From: an uncultured Poribacteria bacterium
Lineage (GTDB): Bacteria; Poribacteria; WGA-4E; WGA-3G
Reading direction: 5' to 3'
NCBI GenBank assembly: GCA_951828515.1
Contig: OX639992.1
Coordinates: forward strand, 4,628,217 to 4,692,216
DNA length: 64,000 nucleotides
Below are positions 23,747 to 32,993 of this stretch, in pieces (position 1 is the first letter of the stretch; every line of letters starts with the position of its first letter). The notes beneath the pieces were generated by a model that did not search any database, was not told the DNA's origin, and was given only the letters and a program-made list of their open reading frames with translations. The position numbers and the translations under genes are program-made.

Positions 23747-25672
23747 ATGGCAAACGCAACACAAAAAAATCAAAATCCCCATCCCGGCGTAACGGTTCGC
23801 GCCATCATACTCGGTTTGCTCCTGATTCCAGTGAATACCTACTTCATCATGGCAAACCACCTCAAATTCTGGAGCACCCTACCGACGACGATGTCACTCA
23901 TCTATAACGTGATTATCACGTTGATGGTGCTTATTCCGTTCAACCTTCTGTTGAATCGGTTCCTACCTCGGTTCGCTTTGAGACAGGGGGAACTCCTGAC
24001 AGTCTTTGTGATGCTGTCGCTCTCCTCAGCGATTGCAGGGCACGATATGATGCAAACTGTTATCCCGACGATATCCGATGCGTTCTGGTTCGCAACCCCA
24101 GAAAATGAGTGGAAACAACTGTTTTGGCGGTATCTCCCTCCGTGGCTGACATCTAACGATATGGCAAGCTTGCAGGCATTCTACGACGGAGAGAGTACTA
24201 TTTACAGAATGGTGCATCTGCGGGGGTGGCTACGTCCGATTCTCTGGTGGACTATCTTTCTAACTGTCCTCATCTGGGTGATGATCTGCTTGGACGTTTT
24301 TCTCAGAAAACAGTGGATCGAGCATGAACGATTGACATATCCCATCGTGCAATTGCCGTTGGAAATGACAAGGCTCGACGGACGACTTTTCCGATCGCCG
24401 ATGATGTGGCTTGGGTTTTCGATCGCAGGCGGTATCAACCTAATCAATGGTCTGCATGTACTCTTTCCAGAGATCCCTGAAATCCCGGTACGGCATGCCG
24501 AACTCGGTCAATACTTCACACAGAAACCGTGGAGTTCGATGGGGTGGACACCGGTTTATGTCCGCTCGTTCGCTGTTGGACTCGCTTATCTGATGCCCCT
24601 TGAAATGTCATTTTCAATTTGGTTTTTTTATTGGTTCTGGAAAGCACAACGGATACTCGGTAGCGCGCTGGGTCTTGACGTTATGCCGGGGTTTCCTTAC
24701 GACTGGCAACAAGTCATGGGAGGGTATCTTGTGCTGGCATGTCTCGCAATTTGGGGCGGACGACGCTACTTTCTTAGGATTCTCAAGTATATCTTTCGGT
24801 GGCGGAAGGCACCAGGCAATATCGACGACAGTAGAGAACCGATACGCTATCGCTGGGCGGCAATTGGGTTAGTGTGCGGCTTGTTTTTCCTATTCGCTTT
24901 TTCACGACAAGGTGGGATGGAATTCTGGACAATCGGGCTTTACTTTTTAATCTATTACCTGTTAGCAATGAGTCTGACGCGTATCCGTGCTGAAGTCGGA
25001 CCCCCGACGATACGGACTTATGCGACACCTCACGATATTCTCACAGATGTTTTTGGGACCCGATTGATTTCGCACGGTAGTTTAACGATGATGCGTCTCT
25101 ATCTAACCTTCAATCGTGGATCGCGCGCCCATCCAATGCCGCATACACTTGAGGGTTTCAAACTCGCAGAGGAAACAGGCATGCGCTCCGGCAGACTCAT
25201 TGTAGCGATGATGTTCGCCGCGGTAATCGGGATTCTGGCATCGTTTTGGGCATATCTCGTCGTTGGATACAACATCGGTGTTGTCAGTGACCTCGGCACA
25301 GGGGGGTATAATCTTTTACAAAGTTGGATCTATCATCCAGTTGACACCGACGTTCCCGCCGTGATTTTCATAGGCATCGGCGCACTTTTTACCGGCTTCT
25401 TCTGGTGGCTACGAACGCTGTTTCCGTTCTGGCCCTTCCATCCTGCTGGTTATATGGTCGCTGGCGAAAAATCAACGATCGGTCGGCTGTGGTTTTCGAT
25501 ACTTATCAGTTGGAGTATCAAAACAATCTTACTGAAAGTAGGTGGGATTCGCCTTTATCGCAAAGCGTATCCACTCTTTTTAGGACTCATACTCGGCGAA
25601 TTCATGGTAGGTGGCGTATGGGTACTGATTCGACTTGTTACAGGAATGCCGATGTATTCATTTTATAGATAG
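23747..25672 (+). CDS. DUF6785/DUF6784-type multi-spanning membrane protein (paralogue 1)
   Basis: 641 aa with about 14 hydrophobic segments throughout and no signal cleavage site. Family landmarks shared with the paralogues at 36786 and 50676 are FWFATPENEWKQLFWRYLP, the LRKQWIEHERLTYPIVQLP block after the fourth or fifth helix, and a C-terminal PFHPAGYMVAGE then KTILLKVGGIRLYRKAYPLF. I place it in the DUF6785/DUF6784 group, which I associate with Poribacteria and Planctomycetes-like genomes. The general shape resembles oligopeptide-transporter-like permeases, but no transport substrate can be read. It is followed by an oxidoreductase and a lactonase-like gene, compatible with uptake plus metabolism of one compound. 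Confidence 0.7.
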   Translation: MANATQKNQNPHPGVTVRAIILGLLLIPVNTYFIMANHLKFWSTLPTTMSLIYNVIITLMVLIPFNLLLNRFLPRFALRQGELLTVFVMLSLSSAIAGHDMMQTVIPTISDAFWFATPENEWKQLFWRYLPPWLTSNDMASLQAFYDGESTIYRMVHLRGWLRPILWWTIFLTVLIWVMICLDVFLRKQWIEHERLTYPIVQLPLEMTRLDGRLFRSPMMWLGFSIAGGINLINGLHVLFPEIPEIPVRHAELGQYFTQKPWSSMGWTPVYVRSFAVGLAYLMPLEMSFSIWFFYWFWKAQRILGSALGLDVMPGFPYDWQQVMGGYLVLACLAIWGGRRYFLRILKYIFRWRKAPGNIDDSREPIRYRWAAIGLVCGLFFLFAFSRQGGMEFWTIGLYFLIYYLLAMSLTRIRAEVGPPTIRTYATPHDILTDVFGTRLISHGSLTMMRLYLTFNRGSRAHPMPHTLEGFKLAEETGMRSGRLIVAMMFAAVIGILASFWAYLVVGYNIGVVSDLGTGGYNLLQSWIYHPVDTDVPAVIFIGIGALFTGFFWWLRTLFPFWPFHPAGYMVAGEKSTIGRLWFSILISWSIKTILLKVGGIRLYRKAYPLFLGLILGEFMVGGVWVLIRLVTGMPMYSFYR

Positions 25673-25795
25673 CGGTCAGCAATCAGCAATCGGCTGTCAG
25701 CAGTCAGAAAGAGTTTTCTTGTGGCAGAGAAAAGGATATCAACTACCACACGAGTTACTGATGGCTGAAAGCCAAGAGCCAACAGCTAAAAAAAG
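25668..25795. repeat. Heptamer-built inverted-repeat element between the membrane protein and oxidoreductase genes
   Basis: The left arm starts right at the stop codon (TAGATAGCGGTCAGCAATCA, then GCAATCGGC). The right arm (about 25757-25789) is the inverse type, ACTGATGGCTGAAAGCCAAG then AGCCAACAGCT. It is the same architecture as the elements at 379-496, 1061-1211 and 2572-2693. Confidence 0.6.
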
Positions 25796-25804
25796 GAGAA
25801 AAAA

Positions 25805-26821
25805 ATGAAAGTAGTCGTCCTGTCCTATAGTCACCACGGACGCAGTATGGCACGCACGGCGCATGGGCTCGGACACGAGATTGTAGGGGTCATGGATGCC
25901 GAAGCGGAACCTCGCCAACAGTTGTCAGACGATTTTCAATGTCCCGGATATGAGACAGCAGCGGCATGTCTTGACGCAAGCAAACCCGATGCGGCACTCG
26001 TCGCCGGAAAACACATTGAGATGCCAGATCATGTGCAGGCATGCGTAGACCGGCGTATCCCCTACCTCTTGGACAAACCGTTCGCGGATTGTGCGGATCG
26101 GTTGCGTCCAGCCGCTGAGGCATCTGAAAAGCACGGCGTTTTCAGCGCGCTTGTTCTACCGAATCGTGCGAGTCGAATTGTAAGTGTTGTGAAAGAGATG
26201 GTCGCTGATGGTAGTCTCGGAGACCTCGTCCTATACAGCAGCAGGTTGAACAATGGACCCCCATCCCGTTACGATCCGACCCCTTCGGCTTGGCATAGCG
26301 ATCCGAGTATATCCGGTGGCGGTTGTTGGGCAGTTGAAGCGGCACACGGTATAGATACATTCCTTCAATTTGTCGGCGATCGGGAAATTAGTGTCGTTGG
26401 TGCAGTCATGTCCAATTCCATGCACAGCCGTGGTGTAGAGGACAGTGGTGTCGGTGTCCTACGAACAGGAGACGGTATTACGGGCATAATTGAATCGGGT
26501 TATAACTATCCATCGGGGACGCGCGGTGGCGATCATTTCTTTAGATTCATTGGAACGAAGGCATCCGTATTTGAACAGTACGGTCGTAACGGCGAACCTC
26601 TGATTGAAGTACACACAACCGAAGGCGTAGAATTCAGTGAAGACCTCTCACATGGTGCAAGGATTCAAGGCGTGATGGGTGCTGCATTTGATGCCATTCG
26701 CGACGGCGGCACTTTCGAGCCGACAGTTGTAGACGCTGTGCGTATCCTTGAAATCCAAGATGCCGTCTACGCACATGCCCGCCAGGGAGTCATCACCCAC
26801 GGTCCGCACCCGATGGGTTGA
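25805..26821 (+). CDS. Gfo/Idh/MocA family oxidoreductase
   Basis: 338 aa. The N-terminal Rossmann domain (VVVLSYSHHGRSMARTAHGL) is degenerate in the glycine-rich loop. The conserved EKP-type motif appears as YLLDKPFADC, with the catalytic-type Lys. A C-terminal alpha/beta substrate domain contains GGGCWAVEAAHGIDTF, with a His typical of the active site (H near 180). These enzymes use NAD(P) on sugars, inositols or related polyols. It is cytosolic. The SD AAAAAAGGAGAAAAA precedes the ATG. Its neighbours, a lactonase-like SMP-30 downstream and a permease-like protein upstream, suggest a sugar-type oxidation route. Confidence 0.85.
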   Translation: MKVVVLSYSHHGRSMARTAHGLGHEIVGVMDAEAEPRQQLSDDFQCPGYETAAACLDASKPDAALVAGKHIEMPDHVQACVDRRIPYLLDKPFADCADRLRPAAEASEKHGVFSALVLPNRASRIVSVVKEMVADGSLGDLVLYSSRLNNGPPSRYDPTPSAWHSDPSISGGGCWAVEAAHGIDTFLQFVGDREISVVGAVMSNSMHSRGVEDSGVGVLRTGDGITGIIESGYNYPSGTRGGDHFFRFIGTKASVFEQYGRNGEPLIEVHTTEGVEFSEDLSHGARIQGVMGAAFDAIRDGGTFEPTVVDAVRILEIQDAVYAHARQGVITHGPHPMG

Positions 26822-26883
26822 CAGCGTTCACGACGTGTGTTAGAATCTTGCTATTCAATAAATGGAATTGGAAGGAGCAGAAT

Positions 26884-27912
26884 ATGCCGAATCTAAATAT
26901 GTCACAATCCCTCATATCTGCTATTGCAGCAGGTTTCGCATTAGCACCCGTGTTGATTGGGAACGCTGACAACCACAATACCATCTTTGCCCCAGATGCC
27001 GAACTTAAAGAACTCTTCAATGGCGCACATTTTACGGAAGGTGTCTCCGTCGCACCGGACGGAACGGTCTATTTCAGCGACATTACCTTTACCGATCAGA
27101 CGGATATGAAAGCTGGAAATATCTGGAAACACAATCCAGAGACCGGAGAAACAACCGTTTTCCGGTCCCCCAGTGGGATGTCTAATGGTACGAAGTTCGA
27201 TGCCCAGGGGCACTTGGTTGTCGCAGAAGGCGCGGATTTTGGGGGGCGCAGGATTACTCGGACAGACCTAACGACGGGTAAAAGCGAAATTATTGCCGGT
27301 CTCTATAACGGAAGCCCCTTTAACTCACCCAACGACCTGTCGATTGATGAACAGGGACGCGTCTATTTTACGGATCCTCGGTACGCCGGGCATGAGCCTG
27401 TTGAGCAACCCATCTTTGGAGTCTATCGGATTGATCCAGATGGCTCTATTCATCTCGTCGTTACGGATGCAGGTAAACCCAATGGTGTAGCGGTGTCTCC
27501 AGACCAACAAACCCTTTACGTTATCAGTCACGACAACGGCGCGATGGATAGTTTTCCTGATGATGTGCCGCTGACTAACGGACGTATGGCACTACTTGCT
27601 TATGATCTCTCACCGGAAGGCACAGCGACTTTCCGAAAAATTCTCATTGACTATGCCCCAAAAGACGGTCCGGACGGTATGGTAGTTGATGCTGAAGGAA
27701 ATCTCTTCGTGGCAGTGCGTGATGAGACCCGACCCGGAGTCCGCGTGTACACACCTGAAGGAGAGGAACTGGCGTACGTCAAGACCCCCGATAAACCGAC
27801 TAACGTGGCATTTGGACGTGGCAAAACAAGCAAGACGCTCTATATAACCGCAGAAAATTGCCTCTACAGCATCCAAACGATGAAAGAGGGGTATCACCTG
27901 CCGCAGAAGTAG
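26884..27912 (+). CDS. SMP-30/gluconolactonase-family protein, exported
   Basis: 342 aa from the ATG at 26884 (SD GGAAGGAGCAGA); the open frame upstream overlaps the oxidoreductase stop. The N-terminus SLISAIAAGFALAPVLIGNA looks like a signal peptide, so the enzyme is probably periplasmic. It is a six-bladed beta-propeller. Metal ligands of the SMP-30 type are visible: Glu in HFTEGVSV, Asn in NSPNDLSI, Asn in GKPNGVAV and Asp in DGPDGMVV. It would hydrolyse a sugar lactone to the acid. It sits 60 bases after the Gfo/Idh/MocA gene, so a dehydrogenase-lactonase pair is likely, although the two are predicted in different compartments. Confidence 0.87.
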   Translation: MPNLNMSQSLISAIAAGFALAPVLIGNADNHNTIFAPDAELKELFNGAHFTEGVSVAPDGTVYFSDITFTDQTDMKAGNIWKHNPETGETTVFRSPSGMSNGTKFDAQGHLVVAEGADFGGRRITRTDLTTGKSEIIAGLYNGSPFNSPNDLSIDEQGRVYFTDPRYAGHEPVEQPIFGVYRIDPDGSIHLVVTDAGKPNGVAVSPDQQTLYVISHDNGAMDSFPDDVPLTNGRMALLAYDLSPEGTATFRKILIDYAPKDGPDGMVVDAEGNLFVAVRDETRPGVRVYTPEGEELAYVKTPDKPTNVAFGRGKTSKTLYITAENCLYSIQTMKEGYHLPQK

Positions 27913-27924
27913 CGTTGCTATTCC

Positions 27925-28048
27925 GTTTATAGTAAAGCCCGAAAATACTTGCACACTCTCGAAAACACAAAACCCCACATTGCTGGCGAGGTTTCCTAAC
28001 CTCGCCGCATTACAGAGTGTAAACTTAATTATGGGTTTTACTATAAAC
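27925..28048. repeat. 124-bp nested inverted-repeat element with a GGCGAGGTT core
   Basis: The outer arms GTTTATAGTAAAGCCC (27925-27940) and GGGTTTTACTATAAAC (28033-28048) match with one difference. Middle arms are ACACTCT/AGAGTGT (27953-27959, 28014-28020), and the core palindrome is GGCGAGGTT-tcct-AACCTCGCC (27985-28006). The right arm overlaps the last codons and stop of the amidase gene at 28025. Core copies recur at 16513 and 32716. Confidence 0.7.
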
Positions 28049-29443
28049 ATCCGGATGGAGATTGTGCCACGGCGTGGCATTCTCGTAAGCATGCCCGACC
28101 TGACACAACAACGGCTCTGACAAGTGTTTTCCAACAAACTGAATACTCAACGGTAACCCTTCGCTATTCATGCCACATGGCACAGATAGCGTGGGTGCGC
28201 CGTTGTAGTCAAATGGCACGGTGAACCGTTGAAACTTTGTTGGTCGATCTTCATTCGGTCCGTATAATACCTCTGGTGTAATAATGTGCGGTGGCGCGGA
28301 CATTGATGGACACACCAGCACATCGATCCCCTCAAACACCTTCCTGAGATGCCCGGTGCAGGCGGCTCTCAAGTTGTTCGCTTTTGCATATCCCGCGCCT
28401 GTCACCTTCGCACCCATATCCAGCCAACCTTGGAACCAAGGACCATAATCCTCCCGTTGAGACGGATAGGTGGCGGCGTGTGCTAACACTGCCTCTGTTG
28501 AACACAGTGTGGGCCATGCGGAGACGTATTCATCCACATCGGGCAATTGCACTTCAACAATTTCAGCACCTTGGTCTGCCAAGACTTCCACACCAACACG
28601 CACGGCTTCGGCGAGTTCAGGGTCAATATCGTTCGTGGCATAGTTCTCGTCAAACCCGATGCGAATACCTTGGATGTCCTGCCCAATTCCCTCAAGCATA
28701 TTGGGGACAGGATTCGGCAAAGAGGTAGGGTCATTCGGATCGAATCCAGCAATCGCCTCGAGCATAATCCCCGCATCCGCGACACTTCGCGTCATTGGAC
28801 CGACATGATCCATCGACTCGGCAAGCGCGAGTACCCCGTAACGGCTGACTCTCCCCCACGTCGGTTTTATTCCCACAATACCACACGCCGCTGAAGGGAA
28901 ACGGATGGAACCGCCTGTGTCGCTGCCGAGCGAACCGAAACACAATCCTGCGGCTGTCGCGACCCCAGAACCGCTTGACGATGAGCCTGTCCATCGGTCT
29001 GGATTCCACGGGTTTTTGGGAATGTCGAATTCAGGGTTGTAACCTCCCATCGCGCCCTCGGTCAGGTTGAGTTTGCCAAGCAGCACCGCACCCGCTGCTT
29101 CAAGGTTCGTGATGACAGTACCATCAAACGATGGAACATGATCCGCGAGTACTTTCGCCGCACCCATCGTGCGGACACCCTTCGTGAAGCAGAGATCCTT
29201 TACAGCGATAGGGACCCCGTGAAGTGGACCCCGATAGACTCCTGCATCGATTTCTTGTTCGGCTTTTTGGGCGGCAGCTATTGCGGAATCCGCCATCACC
29301 GTGGCGTAGCTTTTCAATCGACCCTCAAGTTCGTCGATACGCTGCAACAGTGCAGTCGTAATCTCTACAGGCGACACCTGTCTTGCGGCGATCGCTTCCG
29401 AGATTTCGGTAATCGTTCTGAAGTGAAGTGGTGTTTCAGCCAT
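28025..29443 (-). CDS. Amidase signature family hydrolase (GatA-like)
   Basis: 472 aa, full amidase-signature length. The Ser-cisSer-Lys triad is visible: Lys82 in PIAVKDLCFTKG, the cis-Ser in TGSSSSGSGVATAAG, and nucleophile Ser179 in GSDTGGSIRFPSA. The family hydrolyses amide bonds. It lacks gatB/gatC neighbours, so a catabolic or detoxifying amidase is more likely than the tRNA amidotransferase. It is cytosolic. The final residues (VYSKTHN) and the stop codon are encoded by the right arm of the 124-bp inverted repeat, so the C-terminus was probably replaced or extended by that element. It is preceded on the same strand by a PhyH gene ending only 24 bases upstream. Confidence 0.9.
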   Translation of the reverse strand: MAETPLHFRTITEISEAIAARQVSPVEITTALLQRIDELEGRLKSYATVMADSAIAAAQKAEQEIDAGVYRGPLHGVPIAVKDLCFTKGVRTMGAAKVLADHVPSFDGTVITNLEAAGAVLLGKLNLTEGAMGGYNPEFDIPKNPWNPDRWTGSSSSGSGVATAAGLCFGSLGSDTGGSIRFPSAACGIVGIKPTWGRVSRYGVLALAESMDHVGPMTRSVADAGIMLEAIAGFDPNDPTSLPNPVPNMLEGIGQDIQGIRIGFDENYATNDIDPELAEAVRVGVEVLADQGAEIVEVQLPDVDEYVSAWPTLCSTEAVLAHAATYPSQREDYGPWFQGWLDMGAKVTGAGYAKANNLRAACTGHLRKVFEGIDVLVCPSMSAPPHIITPEVLYGPNEDRPTKFQRFTVPFDYNGAPTLSVPCGMNSEGLPLSIQFVGKHLSEPLLCQVGHAYENATPWHNLHPDVYSKTHN

Positions 29444-29466
29444 GTTTTTCCTCGTTTCAAGACCTT

Positions 29467-30330
29467 TTAATTCAATTCACTCACACGTGGACGTCCTAAA
29501 AGACGCATCAACCGATCATCCGCATTTTCCAGAGCGTCTTTAGGAACAGGCACGCCGTTGCAGAGACTAAACCGCCAATATGCCCAATAAGCGGCATACT
29601 GCGACTGTAAAATATAGCGTGTTTTACCAGAAAGGTTCGGTGCGCCGCGATGCCAACACTGCGGATCCTGTAGGTAGATGTCCCCCGCCTTGCAGAGGAT
29701 AGAGACAGGCTTGTTTCCTTCAAATTCAGGATTGGTCTGATCGTTGGGATGCTGACCGGAGTAGTGACTTCCGCGGACGTACTGCGTCGGTCCCTCCTCA
29801 ATTGTCTCAATATCGTTTAACGCCATCTGGACGGTGAACCACATCACAGGCATCCGTAGACGTGGATCGTGGCGCGGCATCTCATCTGTAACAGGGAAGT
29901 GAACCGAGCCATCAACATGCCACCGGTCAATCGAGAGTCCGGGTAGGTTCCGTAAGACGTTCTGCCCACAAAACTTGCAGTTCTCACCGACGATTGCCTC
30001 TGCCAAACTCAGAATCGGCTCTCGAAGGAGCATATCCCGGAAGATGGAATCAAGTTCAATTGTGTTCCGTAAAATAAAGGGTAATGGATCTTTAGATTCG
30101 GCATGTGCCCCCATCTGAATGTATCTGACATCCGCGAGGTCGGGATTCGTTATTTCGGCGAGTTGTGGATCAGCGAAAAGTTCATCACTCTTTTCTCGTA
30201 GTGCAGTAACCTCACCTTCAGTCAATACACCCGGAATATGAACGAATCCATCGCGGAAAAATTGCTCGGCAATCTGTGCCGTTTTCTCTTCGCTAAAAGG
30301 TTCACCCTTGAGAATTGGACTGTTTGCCAT
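29467..30330 (-). CDS. Phytanoyl-CoA dioxygenase (PhyH) family protein
   Basis: 287 aa. The N-terminal helix and strand IAEQFFRDGFVHIPGVL are typical of the family. The Fe(II) ligands His138 and Asp140 lie in RWHVDGSVHFP, and the distal His lies in QCWHRGAPNLSGKTRY with a following Arg. YVRGSHYSGQHP matches the family's GSH block. A clear SD (AAAGGAGGTACAAC) precedes the ATG. It lies 24 bases upstream of the amidase gene on the same strand, so co-transcription is likely. The substrate is unknown. Among the five PhyH proteins of the window it is the second longest, and pairwise similarity outside the motifs appears low. Confidence 0.9.
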   Translation of the reverse strand: MANSPILKGEPFSEEKTAQIAEQFFRDGFVHIPGVLTEGEVTALREKSDELFADPQLAEITNPDLADVRYIQMGAHAESKDPLPFILRNTIELDSIFRDMLLREPILSLAEAIVGENCKFCGQNVLRNLPGLSIDRWHVDGSVHFPVTDEMPRHDPRLRMPVMWFTVQMALNDIETIEEGPTQYVRGSHYSGQHPNDQTNPEFEGNKPVSILCKAGDIYLQDPQCWHRGAPNLSGKTRYILQSQYAAYWAYWRFSLCNGVPVPKDALENADDRLMRLLGRPRVSELN

Positions 30331-30456
30331 GTTGTACCTCCTTTTTCTAACTATCGAGTTTCTGCCTTGCCTTCCACTTCGTTTCAGGTAGGTTTAGGTG
30401 AAGACGTAGCTGGATTTGGAAATTAGTTCAAAAAGACCTATTCTTTCTTGAAGGTG

Positions 30457-30465
30457 TGCTATACT
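30457..30465 (+). promoter_or_regulatory. Extended -10 promoter for the lipoprotein gene
   Basis: TGCTATACT (TG-n-TATACT, -10 at 30460-30465) lies 28 bases before the ATG at 30494 in the divergent gap to the PhyH gene. An exact -35 is not recognisable. Confidence 0.4.
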
Positions 30466-30493
30466 GTTTAGAAACTACTTTTAAAGGGACCCA

Positions 30494-31021
30494 ATGAAAT
30501 CTATCACTTTTTCACTACTTGTTACCGCTATTGTGTCTATCGCGATGCTCTGCGGTTGTGCTGATGATAAATTAAATGTTGTTCTGGACAATTTAGATCG
30601 ACCCACTTACGAAGTTGCTGACGATATCGCTGAGTGTTACGAGCATTTCGAGAGTGACCTCATAGGCTACTATCTCGCATTTGATAGGCTCTGCATAGAT
30701 ATACTGGTAACTGGGAAAACACTTGAGGCGTTGGCGATTGATACAACGGTTACTGAAATCTTAGCGGATACCGACACGTATAACGGTGAATATGTTGAAC
30801 TGGAGGCGTTTGTGATCTTCAAGAACGATGAGGGTATGCTGATTGCAGATGTCAATAATGATCTCACCGAAGACGTGCTCGCCGTCATTGAAGTTGACAC
30901 AGCATATATTGCGGATCTGGCGCAGGGCAGTCAGTATACGTTCATGCTCCAAGTTTGGATCGGTGAAACTACCAATGGCGGTCGGCTTGTTGCTGAACCG
31001 TCTGCGTTAGACGACGCGTGA
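30494..31021 (+). CDS. Predicted lipoprotein of unknown function
   Basis: 175 aa. The N-terminus has a Lys, a hydrophobic core (ITFSLLVTAIVSIAMLCGC) and a lipobox LCGC with the lipidated Cys at about position 22, followed by Asp-Asp. The mature part is acidic and has two more Cys (AECYEHF, DRLCIDIL) that might form a disulfide. The C-terminal half is beta-rich (NGEYVELEAFVIFKNDEGM). An Asp at +2/+3 after the Cys is the inner-membrane retention pattern in enteric bacteria, but its value here is unknown. I do not recognise a family. It is transcribed alone, divergent from the PhyH gene and convergent with the sulfatase. Confidence 0.7.
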   Translation: MKSITFSLLVTAIVSIAMLCGCADDKLNVVLDNLDRPTYEVADDIAECYEHFESDLIGYYLAFDRLCIDILVTGKTLEALAIDTTVTEILADTDTYNGEYVELEAFVIFKNDEGMLIADVNNDLTEDVLAVIEVDTAYIADLAQGSQYTFMLQVWIGETTNGGRLVAEPSALDDA

Positions 31022-31082
31022 TTCACACCCATCATTTTTTCCTCGCAATCTCATCTCCGTGCAGTAGTTTAGGCTCGCACCT

Positions 31083-32540
31083 TCACTCAAGATAATCCAT
31101 TTCTGGTAATAAGTTCCAACGGTACTGGTCGGTTGGTTGTATGTTCCGTCCCCACTTACCGAGCAGCTGCGTGTCGCCTTGTTTCGCAGCCATCTGCTCC
31201 GCAACTGAATCCGGGTCCCACCCATCCAATACCTTCTCGGTCAAGTGCGCCAAAATGTCTTGGCATGTCGGGTCGTCTGCACGGTCTTGCAATTCGTTTG
31301 GGTCTTTCTTCAAATTGAAAAGTTGTGGGGGTTGACCGTGATAGTAATTCAGCTTCCATTCACCATCACGGACCATCCGATGGTAGCAACCATCATCGGT
31401 ACAATATTCAGAGAAGGCGAGGTCTTCCCATTGTGTATCATCACCGCGGAGGAGTGGTAAAGTGCTCCGACCGCGGGAATGTGGTAAGGCTGGTGCCCCG
31501 AGTGCATCAAGCATCGTCGCGTTCAAATCAAGCGAACTGACAACCCGATCGCACCGTACGCCTTCCGGTAAAGCCCCGCGCCACGATAAAATCGCGGGGA
31601 CTTTCACGGAATGTTCATAAAACGTCTGTTTCCACCAAAGTCCGTGTTCACCCACCTGCTCGCCGTGATCTGAACTATAGAGGATTAGGGTGTCCTCAGC
31701 TAACCCGTTTTCTCGGAGTGCTGTCAAGATCTGCCCAATCATCATGTCCATCCGCGTTACCAACGCCCAATACGCCGTACGTGCACGAAGAATCTCAGCA
31801 TCGGAAACTTCAACAATGCCACACTTTTCACGCCACCACCGAAAGTACGGATGCGACACCTCTGAAAAGGATTCAGGATTTTGAGGCATCGTCATCTGTG
31901 CTTCATACAGCCGATAATCCTCCTGACGAGCAACGAAAGGCTGATGCGGCAGCATAAATCCAACAGAAATCGAAAATGGAGCGTCTAAAAGTCCTGCCCG
32001 TTTCTGGACCCCGAGACGATTGAGATAATCAACTGTTGCAGCCGTCACATCCTCATCGTGCACCTGATAGGCACTCTGCCCTGCCCCCGATTTTTCGAGG
32101 CTCACGCGTGCCGGGCCTGCTGTGCCGGAGAGTTCACCATGATCAACTCCTCGACCACCATGATGGTTTGAACCATGGTCCCCGACGAGGCGTTCGGCAT
32201 ACCCGTGCAACTGATCGGGTCCAAGTGCATGCATTCTTCCGATAAGCACGGGTTTATAGCCAGCGGCTCCCATCGCGTGTGCAAATGTAGGAATACCGGA
32301 ATCGAGGATGTGGCTGTTGGTCCAGACCGCGTTCTCATGGGGGTAGCGTCCACTCAACATTGACATCCGGGATGGCACACAGATCGGAGACGGACAGTAG
32401 ACGTTTTCAAATACTACTCCCTCGGCAGCGAGGCTATCAAGATTAGGGGTCTGCACCAACGGGTCGCTGTAGCAACCCGTTACATACGGGTCATGTTGGT
32501 CGGAATGGATATAGAGCAAATTGGGACCCTGAGGATGCAT
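31083..32540 (-). CDS. Sulfatase (formylglycine type)
   Basis: 485 aa. The N-terminal metal site is LLYIHSDQHDPYVTGCYSD. The formylglycine signature is intact as SPICVPSRMSMLSGRYPHE, with Cys54 as the residue to be converted. Metal and active-site blocks ILYSSDHGEQVGEHGLWWK follow, with C-terminal LFNLKKDPNELQDRADDP. No signal peptide is seen, so it is probably cytosolic, acting on small sulfated compounds or imported oligosaccharides. A sulfatase-modifying enzyme is required and is not in the window. It is convergent with the lipoprotein gene. The substrate is not readable. Confidence 0.92.
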   Translation of the reverse strand: MHPQGPNLLYIHSDQHDPYVTGCYSDPLVQTPNLDSLAAEGVVFENVYCPSPICVPSRMSMLSGRYPHENAVWTNSHILDSGIPTFAHAMGAAGYKPVLIGRMHALGPDQLHGYAERLVGDHGSNHHGGRGVDHGELSGTAGPARVSLEKSGAGQSAYQVHDEDVTAATVDYLNRLGVQKRAGLLDAPFSISVGFMLPHQPFVARQEDYRLYEAQMTMPQNPESFSEVSHPYFRWWREKCGIVEVSDAEILRARTAYWALVTRMDMMIGQILTALRENGLAEDTLILYSSDHGEQVGEHGLWWKQTFYEHSVKVPAILSWRGALPEGVRCDRVVSSLDLNATMLDALGAPALPHSRGRSTLPLLRGDDTQWEDLAFSEYCTDDGCYHRMVRDGEWKLNYYHGQPPQLFNLKKDPNELQDRADDPTCQDILAHLTEKVLDGWDPDSVAEQMAAKQGDTQLLGKWGRNIQPTDQYRWNLLPEMDYLE

Positions 32541-32715
32541 CTAAAATTCCTCACGATGGCGCAAACCTATAGAGGCTTGCAGGATAATGGATTTCCTTCA
32601 TTATAAACAGATATAGGTTTTTGTCAAGAGAAGCAATTACCTAAGGCTTGAATTCTAATTACGAATTGTTAGAGCATTTATGGTGGATTTTACAATTACT
32701 CTACAGTAAGCAAGG

Positions 32716-32736
32716 GGCGAGGTTAGAAACCTCGCC
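32716..32736. repeat. GGCGAGGTT palindrome (third copy) in a 450-base gap
   Basis: GGCGAGGTT-aga-AACCTCGCC. A further perfect hairpin CGTGCGAT-tc-ATCGCACG lies at 32779-32796, and a promoter at 32902-32930. The rest of 32541-32993 is AT-rich and has no supportable gene. Confidence 0.65.
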
Positions 32737-32901
32737 AGCGGCGGTATATAGTTTTCGGACTACATGTGAGCGTGTTTGTCGTCGTGCGATTCATCGCACG
32801 TGCTGAAGGTGCGTATAACGGGCAGTAAATAGTTTCCCTACTGCGAACGAAGGAATTTAAAGTACGAAAAACGAATTAGCCATATCCAGTTTATGCCCTT
32901 A

Positions 32902-32930
32902 TTGACATTAGAATGATTTTTATTTACAAT
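32902..32930 (+). promoter_or_regulatory. Sigma70-type promoter for the VOC gene
   Basis: TTGACA (32902-32907), a 17-base spacer and TACAAT (32925-32930), about 64 bases before the ATG at 32994, which itself follows the SD AAAAGGGAGCAAGT. Confidence 0.65.
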
Positions 32931-32993
32931 AACATGTAATTTCAACACGTCTTTGACGAATTCACTTCATCTCACCAAAAGGGAGCAAGTACA

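Noticed and set aside
28025-29443. Amidase as GatA of a tRNA amidotransferase
   Set aside because: No gatB or gatC neighbours and the sequence fits general amidase-signature enzymes equally well.
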